From: Alitta virens
Taxonomy: Eukaryota; Annelida; Polychaeta; Phyllodocida; Nereididae
Direction: 5' to 3'
DNA length: 64,000 nt
Assembly: GCA_932294295.1 (NCBI GenBank)
Contig: OW028579.1
Span: 10,662,370-10,726,369, forward strand
The translations under genes were made by a program, and so were the position numbers. Numbering within the stretch: position 1 is the first letter of the stretch; each line of letters starts with the position of its first letter. The notes below the pieces were generated by a model. It worked only from the letters and a program-made list of their open reading frames with translations. It searched no databases and was not told the DNA's origin. This document shows, in pieces, positions 21,401-33,590 of the stretch.

Positions 21401-24400
21401 TGCAGTCTCAGCCAATTTTCTCAGAGTCTGGTAGGATGACAAAGGCCCATCACCCATGGAGGGGAAGAGGAAGTCATTAGTTTCCTTAACTCCAACTGAA
21501 CATCTGTGCTCCATCAGTAAAGTACAGGCCTCTACCATGGGCTTTGTTAATAGAGTAGGAACAATCTTGTTACGTTTTCCTCTGGACTCTACCATCTCAA
21601 AGCTGAAATTACATATAAATTGAATAACTTTAGTATCAAATACAACGATATGTCAAAAATCACCAATAATGCTAATAATTCTTAAGTTCCCCTAGTATCA
21701 CAATTCAAATCAAACAATGAAATGAATAGAAAACACAATGTTATTTGCAAATAAAATCAGAATGTAACTTTCAATTATACTGCAGTGTGGCAAAATGGAA
21801 TAACAGCATGGCAGAATGTGGCTAATCTTCAATCAAAAAATGCACCAAAACAGGTTTCATTCTTAACTTAGTAAACTTAATTATTATATTGTTGAAATTA
21901 AACATTTTTCAGCCAGAGTATTATACATAAAATATTAACAAGAGATACTTACTGGTCGAAGAGATTCTGTTCGATTGGGTCCAGCGACTTCTTTATATCG
22001 TCTATATTCGAGCTTTTCCAATTACCCCTTTCTTTGAACCGTAAGACTGTTAATTGCGATGCTTCTGCACTTCGTCTGAAGTTGAACATCAGAATTTTAC
22101 CTAAAGTGACTTCAGCAAGGGCTCGGTATGAGGTGGCTGTGACTGATTTCTTTACCTGAGCAATCAGGTTCTTCATTTCTTGATCAAGGTAAGTCTTCAG
22201 ATGTTTTAAGTCGTCGGTCAATGGGAGGAGCTGTGGCTTGTTAAATTTGTTTGAATTAAGACTAGCAAGAGCAATGCTACTGACACTATCCTGCCAGTCC
22301 CCTTCAAGGCACTTCAAGAATTTCTCAGCCTCTTGATATTTATCGTTGTTGTCCTGTCTCAAAGCATTTCCCCTTGCAATCTGGGCGAGCTTTTTTAAGT
22401 TATGCCCCAAGCGGAGAGCAAGGCTTGGAGTGTCATAGATAGGCATACCATCATCACTGCAGCTCTTTGAACAAATGATATCAACTGCTTTTACGACTTC
22501 GTCATATTTCTTACTGCTGATCACATTTTCGAAAGGCTGGCCAAGCTGCTGTCTGAGTCTACCTAACTGTCTCACACGAGTCACAATTGTGTCCTTTTTC
22601 TTCATTCCCAATCTTTTTGCCAGGCTTTCCCCAAAAAGCAAGATTAGATTATCATTCTTCACTTCTTGTGTGATAAGATCATCCCTCATTTTTAGAATAA
22701 TGGGATTGAAATTTGGCAACTTCAAATTACCACCGTTTTCCTTGTCAAGAGAGCCTTCCAGGAGCATTCTTGCTTGAACTGTCACACCATGACTTTTGTC
22801 TTGGGCACTTGGGTGTTTCAAAGGACAAAACTTGCTGTGTTTCCACAAATCTTTGACAAAATAGAATCCAAGGCAGTGAATGCATGGTAAATACTGTGAC
22901 GGATGTCGGAGTTCGTGTGACCTTCTTGCAACAAGGAATTGACCTTTGCCTTCCTCTAGTACCTTGACATTATTGAGGTAACAACCTCTGTTCTTCAGTC
23001 GAAAAAGTTCATCCTTTCTCTTTTTCCCAGTTAAACTAAGCACCTTGACAATTTCTACATCCTTCCCATGAACTGACTTCAGATGATCAACAATTCGGTG
23101 CTTGAGGAGCTTACTGCACAAAGGACAAGCTAGTAGTTTGTCGTAATGACGCTTGTGTTTTGATTTTAAACGGCAAATTTTGACAGTTCTATGCTTTTCC
23201 TTCCTTTTTATCTTCAAGATGTCATAGACAGTAGATGTTTCACTTTCTTCAGCCGAGTCCGGGATGACTAAATCCTTGTCATCATGGAGAAGCACCTGCT
23301 GGTTGTTCTCGTTGGGTTGATGCAGCATTTGGCAATGCACTTCCTCTAATTCAGAAGGGAGAAGACCGTCTTGGGAAAGCTGATCCACAGCATCGAAGTA
23401 TGGTACTTTATCCACTGCCATAATTGCCTGCACAATAGCCTGAAGAGAAAAGGGTGGGGCATCATTTGTAATGCTACCTCCTTGTGAAAAATATAAGGCA
23501 AAAAGAGCAAATATTGTTACACTAAATCTCAAGACAAAAAACAAGGATCTAAGATAATTATGAAACTATATTATAAATAGGATTTTGAAATGTGCTAGTT
23601 TGAAAAGTCGCTGTGAAGTTACTTAATTTTTATAATACTCCGGTCCAAGGGAAAATCGGCATCATAAACTTAGTTCAGTGAAAGATAGCTCTGCCTGATG
23701 GTACTATCAGCTCAATAGTCATTTTAAGGAGGCAAGGAAAACTAATTCCAGGGGCAAAGATAGAAAGGATGTATGGACTGCAACCAGAAAAATGTGAAAA
23801 CATCTCTTCCACCGTAGCTATGCTTGTAAAGATCAAAAGATGTCAAGATTGAAAATTCTCACCTCCGATACCCATATCTCTTGTATGTAGCGCAGAGCAT
23901 CTAAATCAACCTTTTTAGGCCAATATTCTAGGAGTTTTCTCATTATGATATCCTGCTGCAAGAGAAAGAAGACAATTCAGAACAGCTAGGCGTGGTTTTC
24001 AAATACAATTTTTTTTTTTACGAAAACGCACGAAAAACTTACCAAATCATCTTCTACTATAGGACCAAATACTGGTCCTGACCTGTTTTTTTGTAATTTC
24101 TTATTCTTCATAACTTGGAGTAGATGATCCTGCACAATGAAATGTAATATATGTATGTACTTGTTTATTATACAGATCAGAAATTTAGGTCAGGACAAGA
24201 AAACAATTTTTTTCACATACACGACAATTTAAAAACTAACCTTCACAACATCACTTTCGATATACGTAACATACACCATGTTCTTTCGCTTTCGTTCTTC
24301 TTTACTGAAAATGAATGAATTCAAATTTTTTAATGACTGACAAGGCATATTTCATTAAATAATTTCACCCGACAGCTAGAAAAAGTCTAAATTGTATAAT

Positions 24401-27400
24401 AGTAGCACAAAATACAGCAACACCCAATTTTCATTTATCAAGTTTAACAATTCAGTTCACATTTACAGTGCCAATCTGCAGAAATTTTACTCACCTTTCC
24501 ATTTCACTGGTACCATTTGCAATATGAACACTGGACCCTTTTGCATTCCCACTAATAACTGCACCTCCTGTAATATCAGACAAATTTTTTTTTAAATTGT
24601 CAATAGCGAAGGGGCTTTGTAGTTTTATGATTACAATGTATATCTTGACAGCAAGGAAAATAAAAAAAAACTACGTATTCATTTCTTCTGCTATGTATGT
24701 ATCTAATATGATACCTTTCAAAAGTAGGGATGAGACAGTCTCTTCATTTTCAACGACAGCACCATCTCCGGAACAAACTGCATCAACTTCTCCATATCCC
24801 ATTTCAACATTATTCTCAGTCTCTGATTTTTCTTCATTGTCTGAAGTCTTGATTTGACTTGTTTCAATTGAAATCTCATCCCTCAGCTTCCTCTCTAAGT
24901 CTGAAAACAAGTATAACAAAAGGAATAAACTTCCCATTTTCACCAAAGAACATATCTACACAAGTACTGCCCACAAAACTAAACAGATATATACAAAAAC
25001 TGCCCACAAAATTACTTATATTCTAATAATGCCATAAGTATTGCGATGCCAGCGTCAATGAAAATTGTAGAAATTCAAGTAATTCAGCCAACAAAAATAT
25101 AATAAAAATTGACATTTACTGACATAGGCTTAAACACAACTTATATTCAGCTTTACATGAAAAGGTTTTCAAAGATGTCCATGTATACCTTTCAAAAGCA
25201 CGGATGAGACAGTCTCTTCATTTGCAACGACAGCACTTTCTCCTGAACAAACACAAACTGCATCAACTTCTCCACATCCCATTTCAACATTTTCCTCATT
25301 CTCTATCTCTTCATCCCTCTGAGAAGTACTGATTTCAATGGTTACAGCTGGAATATCATCCCGCAGCTTGTCCTCAAAATCTGAAAATACAAATATGTGC
25401 AGTGGTAACCACTTAGCATGATATAGGAAATTAGCTTCCCATTTTCACCAACATATGTATATAAAAAAAATACTGCAAACTAAATTCAACAGATATATAC
25501 TATGACCTGCCCACAAAACCACTTATATTCTAATAATGACATAAGTATTGCAGTCGATGAAAATTGTAAATTCAAGTAATTCAGGAAAACACTCCCAACA
25601 AAAATATAATAAAAATAGACATTTACTGACACCACTTATATTCAGCTTTTTGTAAACAAGACCACTAGGCTGTTCATGCATACCTTTCAAAACCACGGAT
25701 GAGACAGTCTCTTCATTTTCAACGACAGCACCATCTCCGGAACAAACTGCATCAAGTTCTCCATGCCCCATTTCAACATTTTCCTCAGTCTCTGATTTTT
25801 CTTCACTCTGTGACATCTTGGTTTTATTATTTTCAATTGGAATATCATCCTGCAGCTTCCTCTCAGAGTCTAAAAAATAGTATGAGCAATGGCAACGTAT
25901 TATGAAATAAAATAAGCTTCCCGTATTCACTAAAGAATATATACAAGTATTGCCCTTAAAACTTAACAGATATATACAAGAAACTTCCCACAATATACAA
26001 ATTTGATATAATTGATATTTATTTAAAATAGGCTTAAATAAATAAGAAATACATTTGGGTTTATGTGAAAAAGTTTTCAATAAAGATGTCCATGTGTACC
26101 TTTCAAAGCCACAGATAAGACAGTCTCCTCATTTTCAATGACAGCACTTTCTCCGGAACAGACTGCATCAACTTCTCTATGTCCAATTTCAACATTTTCC
26201 TCAGTCTCAGATTTTTCTTTATTGTCTGAAGTCTTGATTTGACTTGTTTCAATTGAAATCTCATCCCTCAGCTTCCTCTCTAAGTCTGAAAACAAGTATA
26301 ACAAAAGGAATAAACTTCCCATTTTCACCAAAGAACATATCTACCCAAGTACTGCCCACAAAACTTAACAGATATATACAAGAAACTGCCCACAAAATAA
26401 CACAGGTAATATTAATACAAGTATTCTCATATTTTGTAATTGATAAAAGTAAGTAATTAAAGAAACACTCCATGATATCATACGCAAATATCACTTAATT
26501 AACAACTAGAATGCACATGGGATGTGCGGAGCTCTGTCGCGACATTTCCCGCCACTTTCGCCGGTTAATTCTGTCGATGCCCACCAGGGGCGCTGCAATC
26601 GCTCCACCAGCGGGCTGCATTGTGGGCTACGTCCTTGATTCGCGCGGAACTAGAATGGACGAGCAAGTGAGGAAAACGAGTTGTATCGGACAAAACTAAG
26701 TTGGAATGAGTCAATAACAGAAATGTAGAATGACTAATCTGCCTTGAAGTGGTCAATAAGGCAGCTTGTGCAAAAACGGCAACCTTGCTGACTGTGGGCT
26801 TCCCCCGTTACGGGATCCCCTTGATGACGTCATACGGACGTCTCGGGCAATGGCGAGAGCTGGGACAAAGTGGAGGGCAAAATGGGTGTAGAAAGTGGCT
26901 GTGTGTAGAATAATGGAGCCACGAAACACGCTGAACAGATATAGGAACCTGTAAAAGGGGAATATGTAGCGTTAAACCACGGGATGTAGCGAAAGACGCC
27001 ATGTAAGTTGTGTTATCACAGATCGTACAGTTTTCCCCAAAGGCGACGTCATCTCGCCAGTTCGGTGTAATAACAAAACCTCTACCCCACTCCGTGGGGC
27101 AGAGCTAATAACTGCTTAAAGACATCAAAAATACATTTACCTTTTTTTTTTTTAGCTATAAGTGAAAAACTTTTCAAAGACATTAATGTATACCTTTCAG
27201 GGCCACAGATGAGACAATCAGTTCCTTTTCCAAGACCATTTTACTCTCTTCTAAGGAAACTACATCAACTTCTCCACATTCGATTTTCAGTTTTTTCCCT
27301 GTCTCTGTCTTTTCTTCATTCTCTGAAGTCTTGATTTGACTTGTTTCAATTGAAATCTCATCCCTCAGCTTCCTCTCTAAGTCTGAAAACAACATGTACT

Positions 27401-30400
27401 GCGGTAAATATGCAGTATAACAAAAGGAATAAACTTCCCATTTTCACCAAAAAACATATCTACACAAGTACTGCCCACAAAACTTAACAGATATATACAA
27501 GAAACTTCCCACAAAACTACTTATATTCTAATAATGCTATAATAATAATAAATAATAATGATAATTTATTCCATAAAGCGTAAGTTTACCATAAGTATTG
27601 CGATGCCAGCGTCAATGAAAATTGTAAAAATTCAAGTAATTCAGCCAACAAAAATATAATAAAAATTGACATTTACTGACATAGGCTTAAACACAACTTA
27701 TATTCAGCTTTACATGAAAAGGTTTTCAAAGATGTCCATGTATACCTTTCAAAAGCACGGATGAGACAGTCTCTTCATTTGCAACGAAAGCACTTTCTCC
27801 TGAACAAACTGCATCAACTTCTCCACGTCCCATTTCAACATTTTCCTCATTCTCTATCTCTTCATCCCTCTGAGAAGTACTGATTTCAATGGTTACAGCT
27901 GGAATATCATCCCGCAGCTTCTCCTCAAAATCTGAAAATACAAATATGTGCAGTGGTAACCACTTAGCATGATATAGGAAATTAGCTTCCCATTTTCACC
28001 AACATATGTATATAAAAAAAATACTGCAAACTAAATTCAACAGATATATACTATGACCTGCCCACAAAACCACTTATATTCTAATAATGACATAAGTATT
28101 GCAGTCGATGAAAATTGTAAATTCAAGTAATTCAGGAAAACACTCCCAACAAAAATATAATAAAAATAGACATTTACTGACACCACTTATATTCAGCTTT
28201 TTGTAAACAAGACCACTAGGCTGTTCATGCATACCTTTCAAAACCACGGATGAGACAGTCTCTTCATTTTCAACGACAGCACCATCTCCTGAACAAACTG
28301 CATCAAGTTCTCCATGCCCCATTTCAACATTTTCCTCAGTCTCTGATTTTTCTTCACTCTGTGACATCTTGGTTTTATTATTTTCAATTGGAATATCATC
28401 CTGCAGCTTCCTCTCAGAGTCTAAAAAATAGTATGAGCAATGGCAACGTATTATGAAATAAAATAAGCTTCCCGTATTCACCAAAGAATATATACAAGTA
28501 TTGCCCTTAAAACTTAACAGATATATACAAGAAACTTCCCACAATATACAAATTTGATATAATTGATATTTATTTAAAATAGGCTTAAATATATAAGAAA
28601 TACATTTGGGTTTATGTGAAAAAGTTTTCAATAAAGATGTCCATGTGTACCTTTCAAAGCCACAGTTAAGACAGTCTCCTCATTTTCAATGACAGCACTT
28701 TCTCCAGAACAGACTGCAGCAACTTCTCTATGTCCAATTTCAACATTTTCCTCAGTCTCAGATTTTTCTTCATCGTCTGAAGTCTTGATTTGACTTGTTT
28801 CAATTGAAATTTCATCCCTCAGCTTCCTTTCTAAGTCTGAAAACAACATGTACTGGGGTAAATATACAGTATAACAAAAGGAATAAACTTCCCATTTTCA
28901 CCAAAGAACATATATACCCAAGTACTTACTGCCCACAAAACTTAACAGATATACAAGAAACTGCCCACAATATAACACAGGTCATAATTACAATATACTT
29001 CCTAATGCAATATACAAACTTGATATAATTCAGATTTACTGTTCAAAATAGGCTCACATATATCATATATTGTCCCTTAGATCACTATCAAAACCTGAAA
29101 ACGATTTGTGCAAATATAACTATTTAGCATTATAACACAAAATATAATACTCATAATAATCTGTGCTGTTTTGTGGGCAGTTCGTGTATATACAAGTAAA
29201 CTGCCCAATATACCAGCTAGGGCATGGCACACCTTTATATGAAATAATGGGGGCAAAAATTCAAGAAAATATTGCATTCGGTATCAAAATTTATGGAAAT
29301 TGAGTGTGGATGCCAAATTTGGGCATGGCGCTTAGAAATTGGGCATGGTGCTCTCCGTGTCGGGTATGGCATGGGGCCATGCTCAAAACAACCATTCTTA
29401 GAAAGCTTTCTACAATCACATTCACTCTGTATACTATACTTTCGCAATAATTTTACGGTTATCTGAAAATATGGTTACATAAGAGCATACTTCAAGTAAA
29501 ATAAAAACATACCTTGTTCATCTTTCATCAAAATAGCCAGAATGTCCTTTTGCTGTGAAGTAAGATGTTCCTTCAAAAAAAAAATATATATAAATATACA
29601 TATATTTAACGTGCATTTTAGTATAAACTTATATTTTCAACTTTTTCAAGCTGGGATGTTTTAATTCATATGGATAAAATAAATTACCTTCAAATTTGAA
29701 TATGCCATGATAAAGTCATCCAGCAGTGAGGACTTAATTTTTTTAAGGCTTGCTGCAATTAGAATTTTACACATATTTAACTCTTATGTATCAATGTAAG
29801 GTGTACAACTGCATCTCTTTCATGATAGTGACAGCACAATTCACGATTTCAATCAAGAATCATTTAAATACTGACCAAAAAAAAAGATTTAAAGTCTATT
29901 TTCAAATCGAACAGGTCATTGCGGCCACTGATTTGCCATCAAGACTCTTCAACAAAAATTTGTTTTCAAAACACACTGTCAAACTCACTTAAATAAAACA
30001 CCTCTAAAAAACAAAACACAAAAAAATTTTTAAAAAGTTGTCACATTTGCACTTCATATTTCAATCACGTATATGAACATTGATTGTCATTATGCAACAG
30101 GAAGAAGCTTTTTAGCTTGAAAAAATATCTCCATGTCTATCTGAACATAAATCATACAGATAGATATATACATGTATCCAAAAGTTCAACCAACTGAAAC
30201 AGTGAACAAACTGAAATATTTTAATAATGCCTTAACTAAATCTGAAGCAAAAATCAACAATAAACCAACTTACAACAACATGCATACAGTGGGACACATA
30301 ATCCAGGACAGTCATGTACTGTACAGGGTGAGTCCCTACTGTATAACTGTAATATTCCTTATAAATATATATAACAGAAATTATTTTGAATTCACTTAAT

Positions 30401-31127
30401 TTCTAATTTCGTAACACTTTTTACCAAGGCCATTTTTATAAGTTTCTCGCAGAGTAGCATCAGTCAGTTGGCATATTTTTCTTTCACTCTGCACTTTTTC
30501 TCTTTATTAAAAATAAAAGGTTAATACAGCAAGTGAATGTGATAATAACAAATTTGCCTCCATGGAAAGTCAATCCAAGACTAGACACAGCCATTCGCAA
30601 AAGGTACCCAAAATGAGGTACTCAAAATATTAAAAACTTGTGTGATTTGCCAGCTTTCCCTCTGCAATCATCATTGATATATGGACAGTGGATACAGCAT
30701 GCTAGACATCCACAGATCTGGTAAATACTGGACATAGCATAAAAGGTATACAAATGGTAGATGAAGCTGCACTTACATGTAATTCCCATTATCCAGAAAG
30801 GTGCAAGTCACCCAATGTTCATCAAGTCCAACCACCAATGCTGGCCAGAACAATCTATGCCATTTTATGAAAACTGCCTGGTCAATGTCATATTTGTCGA
30901 TCACTGAAATATTATTAAAAAATACCCAAATACATCAAACTGTGGGCTGCAAAGATTCAAACTAGGTCTAGCAATAGACTAGCAATTACAATTAATCTAA
31001 TAAACTGTATTTTGTCCCAACAAATGATAGTAGCTCTTGCAAAATAACTCACCAGGATTCAGAAATACTTACATGAGAATGCTTTCGAAGCATCACTGTG
31101 ACACCCCTTTCGTTTTCTCTTCATCAT
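18464..31127 (-). CDS. 25-exon gene: PWWP-like, acidic exon-array repeats, zinc fingers, tyrosine-recombinase-fold, Myb/SANT-like; 1576 aa
   Basis: Coding exons in order: 31073-31127, 30777-30903, 30425-30501, 29688-29752, 29513-29570, the eight array exons, 24495-24567, 24241-24304, 24043-24129, 23863-23952, 21953-23439, 21335-21602, 21052-21250, 20525-20650, 20295-20363, 19521-19583, 18981-19186, 18464-18583. All junctions have GT/AG and matching phase; the sum is 4731 nt. Exon 2 has a PWWP/Tudor-like FIKWHRLFWPALVV. The largest exon has finger-like CPLCSKLLKHRIVDHLKSVH and CIHCLGFYFVKDLWKHSKFC. Exons 18-20 resemble a tyrosine-recombinase core: Arg in FNFRRSAE, Lys in RGKRNKIVP, SRLRKYIST, then LSHEVTTHKNFYR with candidate His and Tyr. 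The usual box-II His is replaced. The C-terminus (KKRRWLEEENSVFERIF joined to EQRMPHRPEMDRAC) is Myb/SANT-like. Relationship to Crypton-type recombinases is inference. The start codon is the first in-frame ATG; upstream exons are possible. Confidence 0.75.
19757..20226. mobile_element. MITE with imperfect inverted ends, inside an intron of the recombinase-like gene
   Basis: The left end (gggacgttcacacatcggca and catttcaaatgc) matches the reverse complement of the right end (cacactgtggcgtttgaaatgc). The interior holds repeated aacgtaaactg-type words. It lies between the coding exons 19521-19583 and 20295-20363. Its TTCACAC terminus resembles the element at 40763-41309. Confidence 0.55.
26500..27115. 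repeat. GC-richer insertion at the cassette boundary, ending in a conserved hairpin repeat
   Basis: Between the two cassettes about 600 bp differs sharply in composition from the AT-rich introns around it and has no counterpart in the other cassette copy. Its right part, 27038-27110, recurs at 41490-41562. I see no open gene in it and no clear terminal repeats. Confidence 0.5.
27038..27110. repeat. dispersed repeat with stem-loop, copy 1
   Basis: It matches 41490-41562 over about 73 bp (catctcgc, ataacaaaa, gggcagagctaat). The segment ctctaccccactccgtgggg and the following cagag form a stem-loop with a tcc loop. The same stem in copy 2 is ccccc/ggggg, so paired positions changed together. 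Confidence 0.6.
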
Positions 31128-31129
31128 TA

Positions 31130-33153
31130 CTGAAATTATGCAGTTAAAGTTCCTTGACAAAACTGTTACATTAGTGCAATCACTGCAATAGTACCTAAAA
31201 AAACTACACCATACACCATGTGATTATTATCTCAAACCTCTTCAATGTGCTCAGCCAGTTGTGTATGATTTCACCCAATTAAGATTAAACACAGCAATTC
31301 AACATTCAACAAGGTTTAATCAGAAGTGTACATCTTTTTTTTTACCATATGTACTGAAATATTAAAGACATAAAACAGTACTGTACTGTCGTAATTTTTG
31401 AAATATCTAGGTTAATGGTAAAAATATAAAAAATACAATGATGCATGACTGAAGTATGCTACAAAACCTGACATGTGTTAATATCAGGGAAAGCCACGAT
31501 ATTATCCATATTATGAAAAATAACACACAGCTTACCTGTCAAGTGTTTATGATAAAAAAGCCACCATATCAGACATCGTGTTTTGAACAATGCCAACAAA
31601 TACCAAAAAATCCACTTCGTCAAAAAATAAAATAGCTGGGATTCCAATATTGACATCAGTAACATCCAGTTCAAAGTCTTGACATATTTCAAGGCTTTTG
31701 ATGAAATTATGCAATCCGACAAATGCACACATACCAGCAATGGGTACCCCTTCAAAGTTATGAAAATTACTGATAGATCAGTGGAAATATAATTCACTGA
31801 AATGTGCCAGAAAATGGAGGGATTTAGCAGTGCATATGACACGAGCTGAAAATTCTCAAAAGAAAGAAGGGACGTGCAGATCATTTGGACTCATTTACTT
31901 GTGCCATTGGTTTGGATTATGTAGCTTTGGAGGGGATGTTGGAGTGGTAGCCCTCAGTAGTAGGGGGAGATTAATATTGTGTCTCCTGTAATTTTACATA
32001 CTATGGCCAAATGTATGTATTAAAAGAACAAATATGATTTGTGCGAGGTGATGGCATAAATGGCACATGGGTGATGGTAAATAAAGAAGATCTATTTTCA
32101 TTACACTGCAAACCTGTTTAATTGAATGTAAACTTGCTTCTCATTGTCACATTGACATTGGTCAAGCCAACTTGTTACTAACTTTGTGAGTTGGTAAACA
32201 TAAAATCGGTGGTTATTATCAAAACAGGTATTTGGGCAGTTATATAATCTTAAGTAGAGAATTAGCACTTTCCGAAAATTACTGTATTTAACTTAGTGCA
32301 AGTGTAACTCCTAAAAAGCTCATTCCTAACATATTTTTCGAAGCTTCACAAATCTTTCGAGTGAATTAAAACCACGACAAACACTCATTTTTTAGCGATT
32401 ACAGTCAGAGATGTTGAAAGGAGGTGTTAAGGTAACGTTTAGTCTTTATTCCATCAAAATCCGTGACACAGATCGCGCTATGCGCAATAAAGGTAGCAAA
32501 TAAGGCTCAACTTTACCCACTCGTGTCGGCAATACGGTTGCTTCTATCGTCATGAAACTAATATTAAATGAAAGATACAATTCTAATGTAACATTTTCCT
32601 AAACTTGAATGAATTTGGACTAATAGTAAAGCCACAGGACCCAATGGTAGAGCAGTAGAATATGTAAATTCCCTATGGTGTCAAATTTTTGGTTGCAAGC
32701 ACAGCTTTGACAACCAAATGCTACTGGCAACATTACCATTCCAGTTAAGCTGCATGTTGTACAACTTCAAAGACCATACATGGTGGAAAACGTATATGAA
32801 AAGAACTTTTACTTACCAAAAATGATCAAATGGGCAGCCCAGCAAATACTTCTGCGCGCCACATAAATGAGCATGCTCAGTGATCACCTCTGCCTCTTGT
32901 CCAATCAGGATACAGAACCAGGACACACCCCCAAGCCATCCCACCATGACAGGTGTCGTCCTCTAGGAGGTGTTAAATGAACTATGGTGAAACTGGGAAT
33001 TTTTCACCATTTTGATTTATGGGGGGTTTCAGTTCTAAAGCAGTAAAATGAGACTGGTGAAAATGGGAATTTTTTCACCTGCCCATTTTCAGTTGCAGCT
33101 GCCCACAGGACGAGTGGAAAGTCTGATGAAATGCCGGTTTTCACCAATTATAA

Positions 33154-33160
<7 letters not shown>
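31130..33160. other. no supported gene; upstream region of the recombinase-like gene
   Basis: This is the likely 5' flank of the minus-strand gene starting at 31127. A minus-strand frame at 31459-31884 (and an alternate one at 31547-31732) has no recognised domain. A CCAAT word occurs near 32911. I see no clear core promoter. Confidence 0.4.
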
Positions 33161-33162
<2 letters not shown>

Positions 33163-33195
<33 letters not shown>

Positions 33196-33590
33196 ATATA
33201 TATATATATATATATCTATATATATATATATATATATCTATATATATATATATATATATAGATATATATATANNNNNNNNNNNNNNNNNNNNNNNNNNNN
33301 NNNNNNNNNNNNNNNNNNNNNNNNNNNNNNNNNNNNNNNNNNNNNNNNNNNNNNNNNNNNNNNNNNNNNNNNNNNNNNNNNNNNNNNNNNNNNNNNNNNN
33401 NNNNNNNNNNNNNNNNNNNNNNNNNNNNNNNNNNNNNNNNNNNNNNNNNNNNNNNNNNNNNNNNNNNNNNNNTATATATAGATATATATATATATAGATA
33501 TATATATATATATATAGATATATATATATATATATATAGATATAGATAGATATATATATATAGATATAGATAGATATATAGACAGACGGA
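33163..33590. repeat. (TA)n/GATA microsatellite interrupted by an assembly gap
   Basis: Alternating TA with GATA interruptions flanks 200 undetermined bases on both sides. The real length is unknown. Confidence 0.95.
33273..33472. other. assembly gap of exactly 200 N
   Basis: All bases are N. The round size suggests a placeholder gap in a TA microsatellite. Confidence 0.98.

Larger units (their letters stand above)
24715..28836 (-). repeat. array of eight tandemly duplicated symmetric exons
   Basis: Copies in transcription order: 28651-28836, 28235-28420, 27746-27931, 27194-27382, 26100-26285, 25684-25869, 25189-25380, 24715-24900. Lengths are 186, 186, 186, 189, 186, 186, 192 and 186 nt, all multiples of three. 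Each begins after an AG acceptor with the last two bases of an Asp codon and ends AAAG before GT, so every copy is phase 1-1 and can be gained, lost or skipped without a frame change. All eight are open. Each encodes about 62 acidic residues starting D-L/F/S-E-R/D-K-L and ending near NEETVSSVxLKG. Three sequence types alternate (DLERKLRDE, DSERKLQDD, DFEDKLRDD). Flanking intron sequence is repeated too. Confidence 0.85.
25018..28930 (-). repeat. recent duplication of a four-exon cassette (offset about 2551 bp)
   Basis: Exon 26100-26285 corresponds to 28651-28836, and 25684-25869 to 28235-28420, both at exactly 2551 bp offset. Exon 25189-25380 corresponds to 27746-27931, at 2557 because of a 6-nt insertion. 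Introns match as well: the 185-residue open readings at 25523-26080 and 28074-28631 translate identically. The fourth exon of each cassette (24715-24900 versus 27194-27382) is much more diverged, and the second copy has an extra AT-rich insert near 27541-27590. Confidence 0.85.

Noticed and set aside
31459..31884. Minus-strand frames upstream of the recombinase-like gene as extra exons
   Set aside because: Two overlapping frames look equally open, neither shows a known motif, and I found no splice pair joining them in phase to the exon at 31127.
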